Shown here piece by piece: positions 8,630-17,366 of a stretch of DNA of 64,000 bases. Origin of the DNA: an uncultured Draconibacterium sp. (lineage in GTDB: Bacteria; Bacteroidota; Bacteroidia; Bacteroidales; Prolixibacteraceae); NCBI RefSeq assembly GCF_963676815.1, contig NZ_OY781365.1, positions 2,328,501-2,392,500 on the forward strand. Reading direction: 5' to 3'. The position numbers were made by a program, and so were the translations under genes. The notes under the pieces were generated by a model that saw only the letters and a list, made by a program, of their open reading frames with translations, was not told where the DNA came from and did no database searches. Within the stretch, counting starts at the first letter, position 1. Every line of letters begins with the position of its first letter.

Positions 8630-8637
8630 CAAATGTA
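8630..8637 (-). promoter_or_regulatory. -7 box of the metK promoter
   Basis: On the minus strand the sequence TACATTTG matches TAnnTTTG. Transcription would begin about 5-7 bases further on, near the 5' end of the SAM-II-like aptamer. No clear TTG -33 box was found. Confidence 0.55.
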
Positions 8638-8699
8638 CTAGGTTTATTTTGAATAAAAAAGAACTTGTTTAAAATTGTTCTTAATAAGAAAGCAGCCAA

Positions 8700-9695
8700 C
8701 TAACCCATTAAAATGAAATCTTCGCCTTCACAATAGTTTCTGAGCCTTAAGAATTCACTGATTTTTTGTCTTGCTCCGGTGTTGGTTACCATTGATACAA
8801 TAAATATTTGCCCGCGTTTAGGAAGGTCTTTATAGAAAACTGAATCAGCTTTTGATTTTTTGATATCAATAAATCCTTCAATCTTTAATCCTTGTTTGCA
8901 CAAAAAGGCACTTCGTTGCCGGGTTTTACGTCCTGCTCCCCAAATCCAGATGACTGGATGAAACGGATTATTTTTCTCCGACCACTTTTTAAAATACAAG
9001 GCTTTGGTTTGGAAAAATGCTTCGGTAGAATAACGTTCATCAGTGCGGGTTAGCCGGGTTGAATAGTCGTGCCACGCAAGCAGTTTATCCGGGAGTTTGG
9101 CCATTTGGGCTCCGCGGCTTAGGTAGCGCAGTTGCATTTCGTAATCTTCAGGGAAATTACCGTCACGGCAGCCACCATATTTCTCGAATAGCTCGCGCCG
9201 GAAAAAGATGGTTGGATTTATCACCGGAATTTCGATGAACTGTTTCAGCCCAATTTCTTCAGGCCTGTGAAATGAGTTTGCCCAATTAACAAAACGCCGA
9301 AACCCTGCTGCTTCTGGAATATGCGGAATGTATTCCACTTCGCTTCCAACAAAATCAACTGAGGGATTTTTTTCGAGGAAGTTGTATTGTTTTTCAAGGC
9401 GTTTAAGCTGCGCTACATCATCGGCATCCATGCGGGCAATAAAACGCCCACGGGCGTTTTTTAATCCGCAGTTCATGGCATTTGCAACGCCCGGTACTTT
9501 TTCATTTAGCAAAACAATACGCGAATCGTTTTGTGCAGCTTGTCCTGCAATTTCATCACTTTTATCGGTGCTGTTGTTGTTAACCAAAAGCAGTTCGAAG
9601 TTGGTAAGGCTCTGTTCCAGAATACTATCGATGGCGCGCTGCAAAGTGAGTTCGGCATTGAAAAAAGGCAGTATAACTGAAACTTCAGGATACAT
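8700..9695 (-). CDS. Family 2 glycosyltransferase with an extra C-terminal domain
   Basis: A 331-residue protein. Residues about 1-210 are a GT-A family 2 glycosyltransferase: VSVILPFFNAELTLQRAIDS at the start, a nucleotide-binding ELLLVNNNSTDKS, and the metal-binding ARMDADD. The substrate is not readable. Residues about 245-330 form a separate piece beginning WIWGAGRKTRQR and continuing with GLKIEGFIDI, which looks like a small Rossmann-like nucleotide-binding unit. No membrane helices. It starts 18 bases after the GldA-type ATPase gene ends and is likely in the same transcript, though the functions are not obviously linked. Confidence 0.85.
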   Translation of the reverse strand: MYPEVSVILPFFNAELTLQRAIDSILEQSLTNFELLLVNNNSTDKSDEIAGQAAQNDSRIVLLNEKVPGVANAMNCGLKNARGRFIARMDADDVAQLKRLEKQYNFLEKNPSVDFVGSEVEYIPHIPEAAGFRRFVNWANSFHRPEEIGLKQFIEIPVINPTIFFRRELFEKYGGCRDGNFPEDYEMQLRYLSRGAQMAKLPDKLLAWHDYSTRLTRTDERYSTEAFFQTKALYFKKWSEKNNPFHPVIWIWGAGRKTRQRSAFLCKQGLKIEGFIDIKKSKADSVFYKDLPKRGQIFIVSMVTNTGARQKISEFLRLRNYCEGEDFILMG

Positions 9696-9713
9696 TTTAA
9701 GGCGCAGATTGAA

Positions 9714-10619
9714 TTAGCGGGTAAGTTGATGGAAAACGTTTTCCAGGTTTTGTTGCTTTTCAAAAAGGGTGAGTAGTGTAAAGTTGTTCTCAACGGCAAA
9801 CTGAAAAATGGCTGGCCGGATGTCAGCTTCGTTTCTTGCTTCAATTTCCCAACCAGCTTCGTTTTCACGAACACTGTTTACGCCTGGAATTTGCAACAAT
9901 TGTTTGTCAGAAACCTGTTCTTTAAAACCGGCAATCACAACCTGGTTTTGAATGTTGATCCCGGCTTTCACTTCATTGATGTTGCCATCGGCAACAATTT
10001 TTCCTTTGTTGATTATTAGCACGCGGTTGCAAACAGCTTCTACTTCCTGCATAATATGCGACGACAGAATTACCGTTTTTTCTTTGCTTATTTGGCGTAT
10101 TAGTGCGCGAATTTCTTCCAGTTGGTTAGGATCGAGACCGGTTGTTGGCTCATCCAATATCAAAATCGACGGATCGTGAATAAGCGCCTGTGCCAATCCC
10201 ACACGCTGGCGGTAACCTTTCGAAAGGGCTCGTATTTTTTTGTGTTGCTCAATTCCCAGTCCGGTAAGTTCAATCATTTCTGCAACACGCTGTTTTTTAT
10301 TTTTCAGGTGGTAAAATCCGGCGGTTATCTCTAAAAACTCTTTTACGTATAGGTCGGTGTAAAGCGGATTATGCTCGGGCAGGTAGCCAATTTGCTTCTT
10401 ATATTCGAGGTTTTGGCCCGAAACTTTTTGCCCGTCGATTAAAATGTTACCTTCATCTTGCGGAAGATAGCCTGTAATAATCTTCATTGTGGTAGATTTA
10501 CCGGCTCCGTTTGGTCCTAAAAAACCTACTAGTTCGCCTGTGTTTACAGTAAAGCTGATCGAATCGAGCGCTTTCTGTTTTCCAAACAATTTTGTGATAT
10601 TCTGTGTTTCAACAATCAT
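9714..10619 (-). CDS. gldA: GldA-type ABC transporter ATP-binding protein
   Basis: A 301-residue ABC ATPase. The Walker A motif is GPNGAGKST, the signature LSKGYRQRVGLAQ, Walker B ILILDEP and the H-loop ILSSHIMQE. The C-terminal 80 residues form the extra domain typical of the GldA group of Bacteroidetes. GldA works with GldF and GldG in an ABC complex linked to gliding; those partners are not in this window, so the ATPase could serve another export function. A start at 10637 is possible, but MIVETQNITKLFG at 10619 fits the family N-terminus better. The glycosyltransferase gene follows closely. Confidence 0.8.
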   Translation of the reverse strand: MIVETQNITKLFGKQKALDSISFTVNTGELVGFLGPNGAGKSTTMKIITGYLPQDEGNILIDGQKVSGQNLEYKKQIGYLPEHNPLYTDLYVKEFLEITAGFYHLKNKKQRVAEMIELTGLGIEQHKKIRALSKGYRQRVGLAQALIHDPSILILDEPTTGLDPNQLEEIRALIRQISKEKTVILSSHIMQEVEAVCNRVLIINKGKIVADGNINEVKAGINIQNQVVIAGFKEQVSDKQLLQIPGVNSVRENEAGWEIEARNEADIRPAIFQFAVENNFTLLTLFEKQQNLENVFHQLTR

Positions 10620-10673
10620 AATGAGAATACAAAACAAAAATAGACTATTCTTTTTATTTTAGAAGCATTACTT

Positions 10674-10681
10674 TAAATTTG
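10674..10681 (+). promoter_or_regulatory. -7 box of ispG
   Basis: TAAATTTG at 10674-10681 fits TAnnTTTG and lies 25 bases before the ispG start. No TTG -33 element at the expected spacing was seen. Confidence 0.5.
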
Positions 10682-10705
10682 CATTTCAGCTTAACAGATT
10701 AATTG

Positions 10706-12565
10706 ATGAAGGATCGTAATTTCAATTATATAAAAGATTTAACCCGCTATCAACGACAAGAAACAGTAGAAGTAAATATTGGTGGAGTTCCTGTTGGTAG
10801 TAGTCAGCCTATCCGAATTCAAACAATGACCGATACCAACACTACGGATACGGAAGCAACAATTGAGCAGATAATCCGTGTGGTTAAAGCCGGTGCCGAT
10901 TATGTGCGCGTAACGGTAAAAGGAATGTCGGATGCCGAAAGTCTTAAGATTATTAAGAAAGAATTGGTTGATAGAGGCTACAATACACCATTGATTGCTG
11001 ATATTCATTTCAATCCTAAATTAGCAGAAGTAGCGGCGCAATACGTTTCGAAAGTTCGGATTAATCCGGGAAATTTTTACGATAAACGTGCGCAGTTTAA
11101 AAATAAAATCTACACCGACGTAGAATACAACCAGGAGCTCGACATTATTGAAAAGCAGTTTGTACCGTTTATTCAAATGCTGAAAGATACCAAAACAGCA
11201 TTGCGAATTGGTGCCAATCACGGATCGCTTTCCGACAGGGTAATGAGCCGTTACGGCGATACACCGGCAGGTATTGCTGAATCTGTGATGGAATTTCTGC
11301 GCATTTGTAAAAAGCAGGATTTTAATAATGTTGTTGTGTCTATCAAGTCGAGTAACACACGCGTAATGGTTTATACCGTGCGTTTGCTCAATTTTAAAAT
11401 GCGTCTCGAAGGCATGAAATTCCCAATTCATCTGGGGGTAACCGAAGCCGGCGAAGGCGAAGACGGACGAATAAAATCAGCTGTGGGAGTTGGTGCGTTG
11501 CTGAGCGACGGGATTGGCGACACCGTGCGCATCTCGTTAACCGAAGCACCTTTAAACGAAATTCCGGTGGCACTGAAACTGGTAAATCATTTTAAACGTT
11601 ACCAAAATCACGAGCCAATTTCGGCACCAATGATTGCACAAACCAATCCGTTTGAATACGAGCGCCGCGATACCCGTCCGGTACTGAATATGGGTGGTCA
11701 GGAGCTTCCGGTGGTTATTGCTGATTTGGGCGACAGAACGTTGCGCGAAATGATTCCGATACGTGGGAAACTGGTTCCTGATTATTTTATCTCGGGAAAT
11801 AAGATTCTTGATATTGAAGGCGAGGAATATCCGGTGATTACGCTTGAGGAGTACTTGTTTGAAAGCACACGTTGGGGACGAATGAAATTTATTCGCACCA
11901 ACAAAGCGGAGTTCGACCGTTTTATGGATATGCACCCGGAGATCATCATGAAACTGAAGCAGACACGGAAAACGGTGCTTATTCTTGAAAGTTACAACGC
12001 TAATCCGATGGCCGAGTTGAGAGCGTTCTTCATGTCGCTTGAAACGCACATTTGGAAAGTGCCTGTTGTGCTTTACCGCAGATATAACGAAAGTCGTTTA
12101 GACGATCTTCAGATTACTGCTTCGGCCGACCTTGGAGGCTTGCTGATTGACGGTTATGGCGATGGAATTTGCCTGTCGAACGACAATGAAAATATTACTT
12201 TCACCGAACTGAAAGATTTAAGTTTTGGCATATTGCAAGCCAGTCGCATGCGTGTTACCAAAACCGAGTTTGTATCGTGCCCGGGTTGCGGACGAACCCT
12301 GTTTAACCTACAGGAAACCACCCGCGCAGTGAAAGCACACTTTAAACATCTCGACCATTTAAAAATTGGTATTATGGGTTGCGTGGTTAACGGTCCCGGC
12401 GAGATGGGCGATGTGGATTATGGTTTTGTGGGAGCCGGTAACAACAAGGTTAACCTGTATAAAGGTTTAAAACCAATTAAGCGCCATATTCCATACGAAA
12501 ATGCTGTGGAAGAATTGGAGCAGCTGATTCGCGAAAATGGCGACTGGAAAGATCCGGAAGATTAA
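10706..12565 (+). CDS. ispG: 4-hydroxy-3-methylbut-2-enyl diphosphate synthase, long form
   Basis: A 619-residue enzyme of the MEP isoprenoid pathway, converting MEcPP to HMBPP with a 4Fe-4S cluster. The N-terminal TIM barrel starts with the QTMTDTNTTDTEATIEQI region and includes ADIHFNPKLA. The cluster Cys residues are in VSCPGCGR and IMGCVVNGPGE at the C-terminus. A domain of roughly 220 residues (about 280-500) is inserted between them, as in plants, Chlamydia and Bacteroidetes, so the length is normal for this group. A TTG three bases upstream could also serve as start; the ATG was chosen. Confidence 0.97.
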   Translation: MKDRNFNYIKDLTRYQRQETVEVNIGGVPVGSSQPIRIQTMTDTNTTDTEATIEQIIRVVKAGADYVRVTVKGMSDAESLKIIKKELVDRGYNTPLIADIHFNPKLAEVAAQYVSKVRINPGNFYDKRAQFKNKIYTDVEYNQELDIIEKQFVPFIQMLKDTKTALRIGANHGSLSDRVMSRYGDTPAGIAESVMEFLRICKKQDFNNVVVSIKSSNTRVMVYTVRLLNFKMRLEGMKFPIHLGVTEAGEGEDGRIKSAVGVGALLSDGIGDTVRISLTEAPLNEIPVALKLVNHFKRYQNHEPISAPMIAQTNPFEYERRDTRPVLNMGGQELPVVIADLGDRTLREMIPIRGKLVPDYFISGNKILDIEGEEYPVITLEEYLFESTRWGRMKFIRTNKAEFDRFMDMHPEIIMKLKQTRKTVLILESYNANPMAELRAFFMSLETHIWKVPVVLYRRYNESRLDDLQITASADLGGLLIDGYGDGICLSNDNENITFTELKDLSFGILQASRMRVTKTEFVSCPGCGRTLFNLQETTRAVKAHFKHLDHLKIGIMGCVVNGPGEMGDVDYGFVGAGNNKVNLYKGLKPIKRHIPYENAVEELEQLIRENGDWKDPED

Positions 12566-12590
12566 TGTTTACATTTATAATATAATGAGG

Positions 12591-12622
12591 AAGGATTCGA
12601 TCATTGATCGGATCCTTTTTTA
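12591..12622 (+). terminator. Terminator of ispG
   Basis: A 12-bp stem with one G-U pair (12591-12602 / 12606-12617), loop ATT, followed by a T-rich tract. Confidence 0.85.
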
Positions 12623-12716
12623 TTTTATGGGTAGCGTACTCACTACATTCATTGGAAAACCGCCATGTGGAGCAATGTGCTCAGTACGTTTGGCATAGTT
12701 GAAAAAAGGGAAACGA

Positions 12717-13151
12717 TTAATAATCACGCATTTCGAAAAGAAGCTCATTCAAACGTTCCTGAAATGATTCCAGTCCCTCAATTTCTGTCGATGGATCATA
12801 ACGGATCTCGTGTTCATTATCAATCTGTTTTATTCGAATAACCTCGTCGCAGCCATCAAAACTGACATTCATAGAGTTGTAGTCCAGGGTTTGAAAGAAT
12901 CCATAGTTATATAAATTGGATAGTTCGTCCCATTCTGCAGCGCTTATCGTTTTGCTTTTTGTTTCTGTATCGAGGTTTTGACCTTTCCAGAACGAACTGT
13001 TATAGTCAATTGCATCCTCGCTAATGCTTATAATTTCGCCAACTCCCCATCCGCATTCTGTCCCGTATTCAATAAGAATATCAGGATTGTCGGAATCGTC
13101 GTTACACCCGAAAAGAGATACCATAAGAAATAGGAGAAGTAGTTTTTTCAT
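12717..13151 (-). CDS. Small lipoprotein of unknown function
   Basis: A 144-residue protein with a lipoprotein signal: KKLLLLFLMVSLFGC, where Cys15 follows an LFG lipobox. The mature part is acidic, with DPS, EIEG and a C-terminal FQERLNELLFEMRDY helix. The frame is open for another 90 codons upstream, but that extension has no coding character and the signal peptide fixes the start. It resembles short Bacteroidetes lipoproteins but no family was recognised. It is divergent from the flavin reductase gene, with 111 bases between them. Confidence 0.75.
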   Translation of the reverse strand: MKKLLLLFLMVSLFGCNDDSDNPDILIEYGTECGWGVGEIISISEDAIDYNSSFWKGQNLDTETKSKTISAAEWDELSNLYNYGFFQTLDYNSMNVSFDGCDEVIRIKQIDNEHEIRYDPSTEIEGLESFQERLNELLFEMRDY

Positions 13152-13262
13152 GCTTTTGTTTTCAAATAGATGTATTAAATCTGTAAAAGGTTGCGCCGGC
13201 TTTATTATTGCCTTAGCCCTGTATTTCCTATCTTTGAGTAGAACTAGATAAAACAAAAGAAT

Positions 13263-13853
13263 ATGGCACGAACGTACTGGAAACCCGGAACAATTGTTTA
13301 TCCCTTGCCTGCAGTAATGGTAAGTTGTGGCGAAAATCCTGAAGAATACAACATTATAACCATCGCGTGGACCGGCACCATAAACAGCGATCCGCCAATG
13401 TGTTATATTTCGGTTCGGCCGGGGCGCCATTCATACGATATTATTAAGCGGACCGGCGAGTATGTTATAAACCTTACCACCGAGAAGCTGGCAAAAGCAA
13501 CCGATTGGTGTGGCTGCCGATCGGGCCGCAAGTACAACAAATGGGAAGAAATGAACCTGACTCCCGCACCTGCCAAGATGGTAAAAGCACCCATTATCGA
13601 AGAGTCGCCGGTAAATATAGAGTGCCGCGTAAAAGATATCGTTGAACTGGGTTCGCACCACATGTTTATTTCCGAGGTGGTTAGCGTTTCGGTCGACGAT
13701 ACTTATATGAACGACAAGCAGGCTTTCAGTTTCTCGAAAGCAAATCCTTTGGTTTATAGCCATGGCCATTATTTCGGAATGGGAAAACGTATTGGTAAGT
13801 TTGGCTGGTCGGTTGAGAAGAAGAAAACCAAAAAGAAACGCAGGAAATCATAA
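13263..13853 (+). CDS. Flavin reductase family protein
   Basis: A 196-residue protein of the flavin reductase (DIM6/NTAB) split-barrel family, which binds FMN. The pattern is YPLPAVMVSCG at the start, then TIAWTGTINSDPPMCYISVR and a HSYDIIKRTGEYVINL helix. These proteins reduce flavin with NAD(P)H or act as FMN-binding oxidoreductases; the partner is unknown. The C-terminal 15 residues are almost all Lys/Arg (VEKKKTKKKRRKS), an unusual tail that may bind nucleic acid or membrane surface, or have no role. Confidence 0.85.
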   Translation: MARTYWKPGTIVYPLPAVMVSCGENPEEYNIITIAWTGTINSDPPMCYISVRPGRHSYDIIKRTGEYVINLTTEKLAKATDWCGCRSGRKYNKWEEMNLTPAPAKMVKAPIIEESPVNIECRVKDIVELGSHHMFISEVVSVSVDDTYMNDKQAFSFSKANPLVYSHGHYFGMGKRIGKFGWSVEKKKTKKKRRKS

Positions 13854-13968
13854 TTCTTAATCCGCCGGCGAATGAAATAAATCATTCTTTTTAAACAATT
13901 TCCGCTCTTTTTTTGTAATCCTTTAAACTTTCTGAAGACTATTCAGAATAATATTTAATTGTGATAAA

Positions 13969-16083
13969 ATGAAGAGCATCTATTTATTAGCAGTAATTTT
14001 TTTAATGAATTTAGGAATGGTAACAGCACAAACAAATCCATTACTCGGAGATTTTAATACACCGCACGATGCGGCACCTTTCGATAAAATTAAAAACGAG
14101 CATTTTATGCCGGCTTTTGAGGAAGGAATTAAACAAGGCAAGGCCGATGTGGAGAAGATCAAAAATAATCCGGATGAACCAACATTCGAAAACACCATCG
14201 TGGCATTAGACGAGGTTGGCCGTTTGTTGACACGTACATCGGGAATATTTTTTAACCTGATGAGTTCGGAAACCAACGACGAATTGCAGAGCATCGCGCA
14301 AGAAGTATCGCCAATGCTTACATCTTTTCAAAACGATATCTCGTTAGATCCTGTACTTTTCGAGCGCATTAAGGCTGTGTACAACAAAAAAGATGAACTG
14401 GATTTAACTATCGAGCAACAAACGCTTCTGGAGAACAACTACATTGGTTTTGTGCGTAGTGGAGCAAATTTGTCGGATGCCGATAAAGAGAAGTTCCGTG
14501 AGTACAGCACCGAGTTGTCGAAATTAAGTCTCGATTTTGGTGAAAACGTATTGAAAGAAACCAATAATTACGAACTTAACATTACCGACGAAAGCAAACT
14601 GGCAGGTATGCCGGAAGGTGCGCTGGAAGCCGCTGCCGGAAAAGCAAAAGCAAAGGATAAAGAAGGTTGGATTTTCGATATTTCGATGCCAAGTTACCTG
14701 CCGGTAATGAAATATGCCGACAACCGTGAGTTGAGAAAAGAATTGTATATGGCCTACGGTTCGAAATCGTTTAAAGGCGATGAGCTGGATAACCAGAAAA
14801 ATGTGAAACGTATTGCTGAGTTGCGCCTGGAAATGGCAAAACTGTTAGGCTATAAAAACTATGCCGATTACGTTTTGGAGCGCCGAATGGCTATGAATGC
14901 TGATGGAGTTTACGGCTTGCTGAATGATTTGTATGCTGCGTCGTACAAAGTGGCAAAAGAGGAAAAAGCAGAGATTGAAGAATATGCCCGCAAGAGTGGT
15001 TTCGAAGGCGATTTGATGCCTTGGGACTGGAGCTACTATAGCGAAAAACTAAAGGTTGAAAAATTCGATCTGAACGACGAAATGCTAAAACCATATTTTG
15101 AGTTAAGTAGTGTGGTTGACGGCGTTTTTGGTTTGGCAACCGAGCTGTATGGCATAACTTTTAAAGAGAACAAAGACATTCCGGTATACAACGACGAGGT
15201 AACTGCCTACGAAGTGTTTGACGCCGACGGAACGTTCCTTTCGGTGTTTTACACCGATTTTCACCCGCGCCCCGGAAAACGTGGTGGTGCCTGGATGAAC
15301 GATTTTAAAGGGCAATACATGGATAATGGTGTTGACTCGCGTCCGCATGTAACCATTGTAATGAACTTTACCCGCCCGACTTCAAGTAAACCTGCTTTGT
15401 TAACGTTTAGCGAAGTAGAAACATTTATGCACGAATTTGGCCACGCACTGCACGGAATGCTGGCAAAATCGACTTATGCAAGCTTGTCGGGAACCAATGT
15501 TTACCGCGACTTTGTTGAGCTGCCATCTCAAATTATGGAAAACTGGGCGGTTGAAAAAGACTTCCTCGATCGTTTTGCAAAACACTACGAAACCGGTGAG
15601 CCTATTCCTGCCGAGTTGGTTCAGAAAATTGTTGATTCGCAAAATTACCTGGCCGGTTACCTTTCAATTCGTCAGCTGAGTTTTGGTTATTTAGATATGG
15701 CCTGGCACACGCTTGAAAAGCCATATGAGGGTGATGTGAAAGATTTTGAAGAAGGTGCTTGGAAGAAAACACAAATTTTCCCGGAGATTGATGGCGTTTG
15801 TATGAGCACTCAATTCGGTCACTTGTTTGCCGGTGGTTATGCAGCCGGTTATTACGGTTACAAATGGGCCGAAGTGCTGGATGCCGATGCATTTAGCGTG
15901 TTCAAAGAAAAAGGCCTGTTCAATAAAGAAGTGGCTGCATCGTTCCGTAAAAACATTTTGGAAAAAGGAGGAACTGAGCATCCAATGATTCTTTACAAAC
16001 GTTTCCGCGGGCAAGAGCCAACTGTTGATGCACTGCTTGAACGTAGCGGATTGGTTAAAGGTCATAAAACTGTAAATCCGTAA
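13969..16083 (+). CDS. dcp: Exported M3 peptidyl-dipeptidase Dcp
   Basis: A 704-residue zinc peptidase of family M3. The signal peptide (about residues 1-20, ending VTAQ) indicates export to the periplasm. The N-terminal half is helical; the active site HEFGHALH gives the two zinc His and the catalytic Glu, with the third ligand in the following ELPSQIMENW helix. The length and PLLGDFNTPHDAAPF start fit Dcp rather than oligopeptidase A. Dcp removes C-terminal dipeptides from oligopeptides. It is preceded by a 115-base gap and ended by a terminator. Confidence 0.93.
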   Translation: MKSIYLLAVIFLMNLGMVTAQTNPLLGDFNTPHDAAPFDKIKNEHFMPAFEEGIKQGKADVEKIKNNPDEPTFENTIVALDEVGRLLTRTSGIFFNLMSSETNDELQSIAQEVSPMLTSFQNDISLDPVLFERIKAVYNKKDELDLTIEQQTLLENNYIGFVRSGANLSDADKEKFREYSTELSKLSLDFGENVLKETNNYELNITDESKLAGMPEGALEAAAGKAKAKDKEGWIFDISMPSYLPVMKYADNRELRKELYMAYGSKSFKGDELDNQKNVKRIAELRLEMAKLLGYKNYADYVLERRMAMNADGVYGLLNDLYAASYKVAKEEKAEIEEYARKSGFEGDLMPWDWSYYSEKLKVEKFDLNDEMLKPYFELSSVVDGVFGLATELYGITFKENKDIPVYNDEVTAYEVFDADGTFLSVFYTDFHPRPGKRGGAWMNDFKGQYMDNGVDSRPHVTIVMNFTRPTSSKPALLTFSEVETFMHEFGHALHGMLAKSTYASLSGTNVYRDFVELPSQIMENWAVEKDFLDRFAKHYETGEPIPAELVQKIVDSQNYLAGYLSIRQLSFGYLDMAWHTLEKPYEGDVKDFEEGAWKKTQIFPEIDGVCMSTQFGHLFAGGYAAGYYGYKWAEVLDADAFSVFKEKGLFNKEVAASFRKNILEKGGTEHPMILYKRFRGQEPTVDALLERSGLVKGHKTVNP

Positions 16084-16106
16084 GTTTATACAGAAAAGAT
16101 ATTGCA

Positions 16107-16137
16107 AAAGGCATCTCCTAGTGAGGTGCCTTTTTTT
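16107..16137 (+). terminator. Terminator of dcp
   Basis: An 11-bp stem with one G-U pair (16107-16117 / 16123-16133) followed by TTTTT. Confidence 0.85.
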
Positions 16138-16236
16138 ATTTAGAAGCTATAGCTGATGCTAAAAAGCAGGAAACTTTAGAAACTAAAAAGAAAGAGGATT
16201 TATATCTTTATTGTTCAATATCAAATATTAGAAACA

Positions 16237-16749
16237 ATGGAAGCCGGGAAAACACAAATACACAGAGGCCTTACTAAAAACGACAAAAAGAATTTGAGAA
16301 ATCAATGTAAGATGGGGTTGAGTTTATCATTGCTGGTATTTGTTTTTGCAACAATTATAGGAGTGATGATTTACGAGTTAGCCATCGACTCGGATCCTAA
16401 TGGATTGAATATTAAAATGGCAGTTTTAATCGCAATTGGAGCGTTAGTTATTTCAGTGCTCTTAAATCTGATGATCAGTCATAAATACTACCGTGATTTG
16501 CAATTCAATGAAAAACTTCAGGTAGTAAAAACCTTACTGAGCAAATCAAATACAAATGTTTATCATGGTTCCGCACTTGGTAGCAATGTGTCGAAGGCTT
16601 ATACTGAAAAGTTTGAGTTTGTTGTTGATGATGTAAAGTTCGACGTTGATAAAGAATTGTTTGAGCGTTGTGCCGAGGGTGATCAACTGATTTTTAATTA
16701 TGCTCCGAAAAGTGAATTTTTATTGAGTATTGAAAAAAGTAACTCGTAA
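16237..16749 (+). CDS. Two-helix membrane protein of unknown function
   Basis: A 170-residue protein with two predicted transmembrane helices, about residues 28-48 and 61-82, and a cytoplasmic basic N-terminus. The C-terminal 85 residues form a soluble domain (KFEFVVDDVKFDVDKELFERC, ending FNYAPKSEFLLSIEK) that looks like a small beta barrel. No family was recognised. The broken nitroreductase gene begins 24 bases after it. Confidence 0.6.
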   Translation: MEAGKTQIHRGLTKNDKKNLRNQCKMGLSLSLLVFVFATIIGVMIYELAIDSDPNGLNIKMAVLIAIGALVISVLLNLMISHKYYRDLQFNEKLQVVKTLLSKSNTNVYHGSALGSNVSKAYTEKFEFVVDDVKFDVDKELFERCAEGDQLIFNYAPKSEFLLSIEKSNS

Positions 16750-16772
16750 TACTAGCTTTGCACAAAAAAACA

Positions 16773-17297
16773 ATGATCGAATTACTAAGAAACCGCCGAA
16801 GCATCCGTAAATAAACTTCTCAGAAAGTAGAAGCCGAAAAGATTGAACTACTAAAGGAAGCTGCTTTGCGATCACCTTCATCAAAAAATATCAATCCCTG
16901 GGAGTTTGTTTTTGTAGACGATAAGACACTGATTGAAAAGCTGAAAAGTTGCAAGCCCCATGGCGTTGCACCACTTTCAACAGCTCCTTTTGCCATTGTA
17001 GTTTGTGCTGACGAGACTAAAAATGATGTTTGGGTAGAAGATTGTTCCATCGCATCAATTTTACTGCAATTAACCGCACAATCACTGGGTTTGGGAAGCT
17101 GCTGGGTTCAAATCAGAAAGCGGATGCACGATGAGACTATTTCGGCAGAAAAATACATTCAGGATTTGCTGAATATTCCTGAGAATTTTAAAGTGTTAAG
17201 TATTATAACAGTTGTTTCCCCGGAAAAGCAGCGCAACGGAAAACCGTTTGAGGAACTGCAGTTTGAGAAGATCAGGTTAAATACTTTTGAGAAGTAA
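16773..17297 (+). pseudogene. Nitroreductase family protein, interrupted by a stop codon
   Basis: Translation from ATG 16773 gives MIELLRNRRSIRK, then TAA at 16812-16814, then in the same frame TSQKVEAEKIELLKEAALRS and the rest of a nitroreductase. The stop falls where the family has RSIRKY(T/S), so a Tyr codon (TAT or TAC) has probably become TAA. The lost N-terminal piece carries the Arg residues that bind FMN phosphate. The remaining 160 codons look intact (SPSSKNINPWEFVFVDD, then SLGLGSCWVQIR). A TTG at 16866 could start a shortened product, but without the FMN motif it would be inactive. Confidence 0.85.
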
Positions 17298-17306
17298 GCA
17301 AAAAAA

Positions 17307-17347
17307 AAAAGAACCGACCCTTTTTTGAAAATAGGACCGGTTCTTTT
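17307..17347. terminator. Bidirectional terminator between nitroreductase and PBP1A genes
   Basis: A 10-bp stem (17307-17316 / 17338-17347) with an A-tract before and a T-run after, between two convergent genes. Confidence 0.75.
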
Positions 17348-17366
17348 AGTTGTATTTTATCACCGT

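Noticed and set aside
8590..8630. A perfect 8-bp inverted repeat (GUGGUUGC / GCAACCAC) competing with the SAM-II P1 helix, as a built-in alternative fold.
   Set aside because: The -7 box overlaps the outer arm, so the transcript probably starts inside or after it and the arm would not be fully present in the RNA.
13152..13430. N-terminal extension of the small lipoprotein across the start of the flavin reductase gene.
   Set aside because: It overlaps a well-supported gene on the other strand and the lipoprotein signal begins at 13151.
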